From assembly GCA_964535195.1 (NCBI GenBank), contig CAZHSI010000001.1, positions 124,001-188,000 on the forward strand: a stretch of 64,000 nt of DNA, given 5' to 3'. How positions within the stretch are numbered: position 1 is the first letter of the stretch; the number at the start of each line of letters is the position of its first letter. The position numbers were made by a program, and so were the translations under genes. This document shows, one piece after another, positions 59,061-64,000 of this stretch. This DNA comes from UBA9339 sp964535195 (GTDB lineage Bacteria; Pseudomonadota; Gammaproteobacteria; UBA9339). Below the pieces are notes generated by a model. The model made no database searches, was not told where the DNA came from, and worked only from the letters and a program-made list of their open reading frames with translations.

Positions 59061-59094
59061 CCAGCGCAAACAGCGAAAAAGTTGTTTGTGCTGG
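59061..59094 (+). other. 12-bp stem-loop after the coiled-coil gene
   Basis: CCAGCGCAAACA / TGTTTGTGCTGG (one G-U pair), loop of 10 nt, 12 bp after the stop codon. No T-run follows, so it is a transcript-stabilising stem or a weak terminator. Confidence 0.5.
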
Positions 59095-59299
59095 GTGGTA
59101 ATTTATGGGTTGGACGCTACGTTGTCCATGTTTTTTAGGTTCCTCATTTACGTAAAAGTAAACCGCGGGCTATACGCGGGCTATAAAAGTATGGGTGACT
59201 TGCCTGAATTAATTTATCAGTGGCCTGTTTTCGTTAGGCACAAATCCTGCATATTGCAGTAATCACCATTATACCCATCTTACCTCGAAATGCGAAATT

Positions 59300-59399
59300 G
59301 TCATTGTGAGAGGTGAATGAAGCGAACAGTATGCAAGCCAATAAATTTAAAAATCCTGGTCTGGGTTGCTTCGTCGCAAAAGCTGCTTCTTGAAATGAC
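59300..59399. repeat. Degenerate palindromic intergenic repeat, copy 2
   Basis: The left arm begins GTCATTGTGAGAGGTGAATGAAG and the right arm ends GAAATGAC, with GGGTTGCTTCGTCGC inside. The arms are imperfect reverse complements over about 40 bp each. The same consensus occurs at 49470 and 62353. It lies in the 470-bp gene-free gap 59050-59521, where I see nothing else. Confidence 0.65.
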
Positions 59400-59521
59400 T
59401 TTCTAAAAGTCCTGCACTTTTGAAGTGACAGCAGTAATATATGTCGATGTATTTTATGAGCTATTCAGAACTAAGTTTCGTCTGGAAAAAAAGATAAACG
59501 ATAAAAGGTCACACTAATCAT

Positions 59522-59598
59522 TGGTCGGGGCAGAGGGATTTGAACCCCCGACGGCCTGCTCCCAAAGCAGGTGCGCTACCAGGCTGCGCTATGCCCCG
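59522..59598 (-). tRNA. tRNA-Pro (anticodon TGG)
   Basis: Minus strand: acceptor CGGGGCA / TGCCCCG, D-arm GCGCAGCCTGGTAGCGC, anticodon TGG in GCTTTGGGAGC, T-loop GTTCAAATC and an encoded CCA. Confidence 0.97.
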
Positions 59599-59744
59599 AA
59601 ATCTTTGGCATGATACTAACTACTTGTAACGACGTCAAATGTTATAGATTTTATTTACTAATTTATATATCTAATTGCATTTACACATATAATGAGTTAA
59701 CCTTTAGCGCTTAGTTTCCTTTAAGATCAAATAGATAGAGCATT

Positions 59745-60284
59745 ATGCGTTATTTTTTTGAAATTATCTGGATGGTGGTCATAGGAGTTGGTGGGCGTTT
59801 GTTGCCACACCCTCCTAATGTTACCCCGCTTGTCGGTTTGAGTTTGTTTGCAGTCGTAAAACTGCCGCGCTGGGTGGGGTTTGTAACAATGTTTTTTACT
59901 TTATTTGTTTCAGACTTATTATTGGCGATCATTTTTGGTTATCCAGCTATTGGTTATTTTACATTATTTACTTATACTGGGTTTATGGGCATTACTTTGG
60001 TTGGTTTCAAACTTAAAGCTAAAAGTAGCAACAGAAGTTTTATCTTTTTTGTTTTGACAGCTTCTTTTAGTTTTTGGCTCTGGACTAATTTTGGTGTATG
60101 GTTGACCAGTGGTTTATACCCCAAGACTATGAAAGGTTTGGGATTTTGTTATTATATGGCCTTACCATTTTTGCGGAATGGTTTAATAGGTGATTTGGCT
60201 TGGAGTACAGTGATTTTTGGTTTAGCGAGAGTGGCGGAATTTGGTAGACGCGCTGGATTTAGGTTCCAGTGGGGAAACCTGTGA
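59745..60284 (+). CDS. DUF6580-type membrane protein (putative S-component-like transporter)
   Basis: A 179-aa protein with five or six membrane helices. The N-terminal GGRLLPHPPNVTPLVGLSLF is the hallmark of the DUF6580 group of putative transport proteins, distantly like ECF S-components. The central WLWTNFGVWLTSGLYPKT and the later YYMALPFLRNGLIGDL also fit. The frame runs 60 bp into the downstream tRNA-Leu gene, so its last 19 residues (VAEFGRRAGFRF...) are encoded by tRNA sequence and are not expected to be conserved. The ligand is unknown. No Shine-Dalgarno sequence is obvious. Confidence 0.8.
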   Translation: MRYFFEIIWMVVIGVGGRLLPHPPNVTPLVGLSLFAVVKLPRWVGFVTMFFTLFVSDLLLAIIFGYPAIGYFTLFTYTGFMGITLVGFKLKAKSSNRSFIFFVLTASFSFWLWTNFGVWLTSGLYPKTMKGLGFCYYMALPFLRNGLIGDLAWSTVIFGLARVAEFGRRAGFRFQWGNL

Positions 60285-60307
60285 GAGTTCGAGTCTCTCC
60301 TCTCGCA
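60225..60307 (+). tRNA. tRNA-Leu (anticodon TAG), overlapping the preceding ORF; CCA not encoded
   Basis: Acceptor GCGAGAG / CTCTCGC, anticodon TAG in GGATTTAGGTTCC, long variable arm, T-loop GTTCGAGTC. The discriminator A is followed by CAAA, so CCA is not encoded. Its first 60 bases coincide with the 3' end of the DUF6580 reading frame. tig follows 38 bp later. Confidence 0.96.
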
Positions 60308-60345
60308 CAAATTGATTATTGGGAAAATTAAAGGTGAAAGAAAAT

Positions 60346-61668
60346 ATGCAAATTACTCTTGAGAATTTATCAAACTTAGAACGAAAGCTTCAAGTTACTG
60401 TTCCAGCCGAGTTGATTGAAGATAAGGTAAAATTAAAACTAAATGAAATTACAAGAATGGCAAAGATGCCAGGATTTCGTCCAGGTAAAGTTCCACTTGC
60501 TGTCATCAAGAATACTTATACTCAATCTGCTCATGCTGAGGTTTTAGAAAAAATACTCAAAGACACTTACATAGAAGCTTTGCAACAAGAAAAATTGAAT
60601 CCTGTAAATTCACCAGATATAAAATTTGTTTCTTCTAATCTTGGTGAACCTTTAGTTTATACTGCAACCTTTGAGGTATATCCTGAAATTAAGCTAATTG
60701 ATCTAGGGCAAGCTGAGATAGAAAAACTAAGCTCTCAAATCATCGACTCTGATGTTGATGAAGCTTTGGAAAAAATGAGAAAGAATCATGTGACGTGGCA
60801 AGAAATAACTGATGATTTGCGTAAGGCGAAGGTTGGCGATCGTATAACCATTGATCTTACGATAAAGGCTTCTACCCCAGATGAGGTTGCCGAACCTAAA
60901 ACTGAAAAAGATATTGAATTTGTCTTGGGGGACGGTTCAATGTGGAAGGATTTTGAAGAGGCATTGTATGGCCTCAGCACCGGTGAAGAAAAACAGTTTA
61001 TTTTACAAGTACCAGATACCCATATAGATAAGACTATTGCCGGTAAAAAAGTTGAATTTAATGTTAAGGTACATCAGGTTTGTGAGCCGATCTTACCATC
61101 TTTGGACGATGAGTTTGCTGCTAAAATGAAGATTAAAGAGGGGGGGGTGGCCAAACTAAAAGAGGTAACACGTGGTCATATGGAACGTGAGCTGCAAGCG
61201 AAGTTAAAAGATCTCTTTACTCGAGCGATTATGGATAGGTTATTGGAAGTTAACCAATTCGAAATACCAAAGTTTTTGATAGCAAAGGAGTTGAAAAAAA
61301 ACGAGGAAGAGTGGCGACAACGTTTTGCCAAGCATTATGGTTCTTCGCAGAATATGCCAGTATTTCCTCGAGACGATTATGAACTGCAAGTTAAGCGTAA
61401 CCTCGCGTTGGGACTCTTAATGGCAGAGATCATTAAAATGCAAAACCTTAAAGTAAGCCAAGATGAAATACGTGGCAAAATTAAGGAATTAATGGCAGCC
61501 TACTACGACGATGCTGATGACATGTTAACAAAGTTATTTGATAACCAAAGATATTTAGATGGCATTGAAGCAATGATGTTAGAAGAAAAGGTAATAGATC
61601 ATTTAGCTACACAGGTTAAGCCAGTAGAAAAGAATATCAGCTATAAAGATTTAATGCTGAGAAAGTAA
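60346..61668 (+). CDS. tig: Trigger factor
   Basis: Ribosome-bound chaperone and prolyl isomerase that receives nascent chains. The N-terminal ribosome-docking loop is GFRPGKVP. The FKBP-type isomerase domain follows (VGDRITIDLTIKA), then the long helical C-terminal arms. The frame opens at 60319, but the ATG at 60346 (MQITLENLSNLERK) has AAAGGTGA upstream and gives 440 aa, the family length. A run of eight G (61140-61147) inside the gene is a potential slippage site. It is followed by clpP after 27 nt, the classic tig-clpP pair. Confidence 0.96.
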   Translation: MQITLENLSNLERKLQVTVPAELIEDKVKLKLNEITRMAKMPGFRPGKVPLAVIKNTYTQSAHAEVLEKILKDTYIEALQQEKLNPVNSPDIKFVSSNLGEPLVYTATFEVYPEIKLIDLGQAEIEKLSSQIIDSDVDEALEKMRKNHVTWQEITDDLRKAKVGDRITIDLTIKASTPDEVAEPKTEKDIEFVLGDGSMWKDFEEALYGLSTGEEKQFILQVPDTHIDKTIAGKKVEFNVKVHQVCEPILPSLDDEFAAKMKIKEGGVAKLKEVTRGHMERELQAKLKDLFTRAIMDRLLEVNQFEIPKFLIAKELKKNEEEWRQRFAKHYGSSQNMPVFPRDDYELQVKRNLALGLLMAEIIKMQNLKVSQDEIRGKIKELMAAYYDDADDMLTKLFDNQRYLDGIEAMMLEEKVIDHLATQVKPVEKNISYKDLMLRK

Positions 61669-61695
61669 AAGTTAATATTTTACGAGGAATATAAT

Positions 61696-62292
61696 ATGTT
61701 GATAGATCAAGGTTTAATCCCCATGGTTATCGAACAAACCGCGCGCGGGGAGCGGTCATATGACATCTATTCAAGATTACTAAAAGAACGCATAATATTT
61801 TTGGTAGGAGAGGTTGAGCCACATATGGCTAATTTGGTCGTAGCACAGATGCTTTTTTTAGAAGCAGAAAATCCTGATAAGGATATTGCTCTTTATATTA
61901 ACTCTCCTGGTGGTGTCGTTACGGCGGGGCTTGCTATTTATGACACTATGCAATTTATTAAGCCCGATGTTAGCACTCTTTGTATTGGGCAAGCAGCAAG
62001 TGCCAGTGCCCTTTTGTTAGCAGCCGGAGCCCCTGGGAAACGTTTTTGTTTGCCACACGCAACTGTTATGATTCACCAAGCTCTTGGCGGGTTTCAAGGG
62101 CAGGTGAGTGATATTGAAATTCATGCGCGTGAAGCTTTACGAGTAAACCACGAAATCATTGATATTTTAGCGCATCATACTGGTAAGCCAGCTGAACAAG
62201 TTAAAAAGGATGTTGATCGTGATAACTTTATGACCCCAAAAGAGGCGATGCAGTACGGCATTATTGACAATGTTTTCGAAAAAAGATCGTAA
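61696..62292 (+). CDS. clpP: ATP-dependent Clp protease proteolytic subunit
   Basis: A serine protease that forms tetradecameric barrels fed by ClpX or ClpA. The catalytic triad is at S102 (GQAASAS), H127 (VMIHQ) and D176 (DRDNF), with the same spacing as in E. coli ClpP. It has 198 aa. It has ACGAGGA just upstream and probably shares the tig transcript. In most gammaproteobacteria clpX and lon come next; here the following 350 bp is non-coding and surE follows, so the Clp ATPases are elsewhere. Confidence 0.97.
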   Translation: MLIDQGLIPMVIEQTARGERSYDIYSRLLKERIIFLVGEVEPHMANLVVAQMLFLEAENPDKDIALYINSPGGVVTAGLAIYDTMQFIKPDVSTLCIGQAASASALLLAAGAPGKRFCLPHATVMIHQALGGFQGQVSDIEIHAREALRVNHEIIDILAHHTGKPAEQVKKDVDRDNFMTPKEAMQYGIIDNVFEKRS

Positions 62293-62352
62293 TTGTTATT
62301 GCTGGTTTAGGTGATAACCCACGGATTTATAATGCAAGATTTTTAGAAAAGA

Positions 62353-62442
62353 TGTCATTACGAAGAGCGGTTTTTGCGACGAAGCAATTCAGTGTTTTGA
62401 AGCTTTGTGGATGGTTCGCCGCCCGTTCATCGCAATGGCAAC
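62353..62442. repeat. Degenerate palindromic intergenic repeat, copy 3
   Basis: The left arm GTCATTACGAAGAGCGG...CGACGAAGCAATTC and right arm GGATGGTTCGCC...CATCGCAATGGCAAC are imperfect reverse complements. It is the clearest of the three copies and lies just after clpP, in a gap (62293-62642) that otherwise holds only the surE leader. Confidence 0.7.
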
Positions 62443-62642
62443 CACGCATTTGAGATGTCTACGGTATATATGCTGTCGCGTATTGAACTTCAGGATAGAG
62501 TTAATGATGGAACCATACTTTTCACCAAATGAATTTAAGCTAGGCGCTTTTGTTTTTCGCAGCCAGAGTTTATTTTTTATAAATGAGTACCGTGAAAAAC
62601 AGAAGCGACAATGCATAAATTTATTTTGTAAGGAGTATGATC

Positions 62643-63407
62643 ATGAAAATTTTAATTAGTAACGATGATGGTGTACATGCTATTGGGATAGCCGCTTTAG
62701 CAAATGAGTTGGCGAAGATTGCTGAAATCGAGGTAATAGCCCCAGATCGTAATCGTAGTGGTGCTAGTAACTCTCTGAGCATCCAAGTTCCGGTGAGAAT
62801 ACAACAATTAAATAATGGTTATTATAGCGTTACCGGTACGCCAACCGATTGTGTGCACTTGGCGGTTACTGGTTTATTGCAAACGAATTTTGATATGGTG
62901 GTATCAGGAATTAATGCTGGAGCAAACCTTGGAGATGATTTGGTATATTCTGGAACAGTAGCAGCCGCAACCGAGGGTGGTGTACTTGGCATACCATCTG
63001 TTGCTTTTTCGCTTGCTGGCAAGGATCCACAAAAACATTATGACACTGCAGCCGCGGTAGCTAGACAAATTATTGAGCGTTTAAAACAAGCACCATTAGC
63101 TCATGGTACTATTTTAAACGTTAATGTTCCTGATATTAAGCTTGAAGAGATTCAGGGATTTGAACTAACTCGTTTAGGCAAACGTCATCCAGCGCAACCA
63201 GCTGTTAAGGCTCTGGATCCACGTGGTTATCCAGTATATTGGATTGGTGCATCAGGTTTCGAAGAAGAGGCTGGTCCTGGTACCGATTTTTACGCGATTA
63301 AAGAAAATAGAGTTTCCATAACACCAATTCAGCTAGATATGACAAACTACGCTGCGTTTGAAAAAATAAAAAACTGGGTATCAGGGTTGGTACAGTGTAA
63401 GAAATGA
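62643..63407 (+). CDS. surE: 5'/3'-nucleotidase SurE
   Basis: A metal-dependent nucleotide monophosphatase acting on nucleoside 5' and 3' monophosphates and polyphosphate. The N-terminal metal site is NDDGVHAIGI (Asp8-Asp9), with the conserved SGINAGANLGDDLVYSGTV forming the rest of the active centre. The length is 254 aa from the ATG at 62643, which has TAAGGAG at proper spacing; the ATG at 62637 is too close to it. It overlaps nlpD by 4 nt (ATGA). The pcm gene that often sits between surE and nlpD is absent. Confidence 0.97.
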   Translation: MKILISNDDGVHAIGIAALANELAKIAEIEVIAPDRNRSGASNSLSIQVPVRIQQLNNGYYSVTGTPTDCVHLAVTGLLQTNFDMVVSGINAGANLGDDLVYSGTVAAATEGGVLGIPSVAFSLAGKDPQKHYDTAAAVARQIIERLKQAPLAHGTILNVNVPDIKLEEIQGFELTRLGKRHPAQPAVKALDPRGYPVYWIGASGFEEEAGPGTDFYAIKENRVSITPIQLDMTNYAAFEKIKNWVSGLVQCKK

Positions 63408-64000
63408 TTAATTGTCGTTTACTGCTTTTAACGTTGTTGATAGTTATATTTCTTGGTGGCTGCGTGCAGCAACCATATAAATTTCCGCCAGTAACCGAAG
63501 GTTGGCATCGATTAGCTGCAGCCAAAAATGCTTATATCGTCCAAAAACAGGATACTTTGTATTCTATTGCCTGGGCTTTTGATGTCGATTATCACCACCT
63601 GGCCGCTATTAATAACTTATCACCACCATATAAGCTTCATCATGGTCAACGTTTGTATCTTGCTTCTTCAGCCAAACCAGGAAAATATTATGTGCAAAGT
63701 AAGACTAAAGTAAAGTTTGGGCATGATGTTATTGTTACTCCTACTAAACCCTTGTTGGGATGGGTTTGGCCGACTGCAGGTAAAATAATTAGTACATTTA
63801 ATAATAAACTTGGCGGCAATAAAGGGGTAAATATTGCAGGTAAGCAAAACCAAGCTGTTTTGGCATGTAATTCTGGGGTGGTTGTTTATAGTGGTACTGG
63901 TATTCGTAGCTATGGCAAGCTACTTATCATTAAGCATAACGAAGAATATTTAAGTGCCTATGCGCATAACCAAGAAATGTTAGTTACTGAAGGCAAGATG
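63404..64000 (+). CDS. nlpD: NlpD-like LysM/LytM lipoprotein (3' end outside the window)
   Basis: It starts at an ATG overlapping the surE stop and runs open to the window edge (199 codons seen). The signal peptide is MINCRLLLLTLLIVIFLGGC with lipobox LGGC (Cys20). A LysM domain follows at about residues 48-90 (YIVQKQDTLYSIAW...HHGQRLYLA), then the start of an M23/LytM domain. As in E. coli NlpD the LytM metal ligands are degenerate: NKGVNIAG replaces the HxGxD motif, while SAYAHN is retained. It is thus probably an activator of the amidase AmiC in cell separation, not an enzyme. rpoS usually follows nlpD. Confidence 0.93.
   Translation, partial: MINCRLLLLTLLIVIFLGGCVQQPYKFPPVTEGWHRLAAAKNAYIVQKQDTLYSIAWAFDVDYHHLAAINNLSPPYKLHHGQRLYLASSAKPGKYYVQSKTKVKFGHDVIVTPTKPLLGWVWPTAGKIISTFNNKLGGNKGVNIAGKQNQAVLACNSGVVVYSGTGIRSYGKLLIIKHNEEYLSAYAHNQEMLVTEGKM

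Noticed and set aside
61140..61147. Run of eight G in tig as a phase-variation tract
   Set aside because: A housekeeping chaperone is an unlikely phase-variable gene and the frame is intact; noted only as a sequencing or slippage hazard.
62405..62659. 84-codon frame upstream of surE
   Set aside because: It begins inside the palindromic repeat, overlaps the surE start and has no family-like pattern.
1..64000. CRISPR arrays, prophage or an integrase-bearing island
   Set aside because: No regularly spaced repeats, phage structural genes or integrase were found; the two tRNA-associated repeats carry no coding cargo.

Overview
The window is about 64 kb of low-GC bacterial chromosome. It looks gammaproteobacterial, most likely Legionellales/Coxiellaceae-like; this is inferred from gene order and family resemblance, since no database search was possible. 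Supporting gene sets are hup - tRNA-Val - tRNA-Asp - ppiD - fabI, uvrC-pgsA followed by a tRNA cluster, pntA split into two genes ahead of pntB, tig-clpP, surE-nlpD, and several large coiled-coil or secreted proteins that I cannot assign. There are no rRNA genes, CRISPR arrays or intact insertion sequences. I find 11 tRNA genes.

Layout. 0-3.1 kb: the 3' part of a YhdP-type AsmA-like protein. 3.2-6.9 kb: a tight hydG-hydF-hydE operon, the complete set of [FeFe]-hydrogenase H-cluster maturases, with no hydrogenase structural gene in view. Next comes a convergent pyrophosphate-dependent phosphofructokinase and rpsT. 8.7-11.1 kb: two unassigned proteins. 11.6-21.3 kb: typA, murJ, a MarC-family gene, ribF, ileS and a uracil permease. 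21.5 kb: an ISAs1-type transposase remnant. 21.9-25.3 kb: a single LolC/E-type permease, lolD and tldD. 25.6-29.6 kb: HU, two tRNAs, ppiD, a cobalamin adenosyltransferase and fabI. 30-35 kb: two lipoproteins, comF, two tRNAs, ndk, a thioesterase and rlmN. 35.2-39.1 kb: a membrane/coiled-coil effector candidate, two L,D-transpeptidases and a Bax-inhibitor-1 homologue. 39.3-42.7 kb: tRNAs, uvrC and pgsA. 43-49.5 kb: transhydrogenase, RNase E and RluC. 49.6-52.5 kb: a surface-type protein with six tandem cadherin-like repeats. 52.9-57.2 kb: a four-gene MacAB-like exporter. 57.2-59.5 kb: IS debris and a secreted coiled-coil protein. 59.5-64 kb: tRNAs, tig, clpP, surE and the start of nlpD.

How the genes fit together. 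HydEFG, a PPi-dependent phosphofructokinase and a proton-translocating transhydrogenase together suggest a lineage able to run an anaerobic, energy-sparing carbon and redox metabolism with H2 turnover. This is an inference and needs a hydA gene elsewhere. Much of the rest is envelope biogenesis (MurJ, Lol, NlpD, L,D-transpeptidases, YhdP, PgsA) and protein or RNA quality control (ClpP, trigger factor, PpiD, RNase E).

The most unusual structure is a pair of tRNA-associated elements, upstream of tRNA-Val and tRNA-Gly. In each, a truncated copy of the tRNA 5' end, broken at the same D-loop position, is followed by a related hairpin-bearing insert of roughly 95-120 bp and then the intact tRNA. 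Three degenerate copies of an intergenic palindromic repeat and three decayed genes (two transposases and one coiled-coil ORF) are also present.
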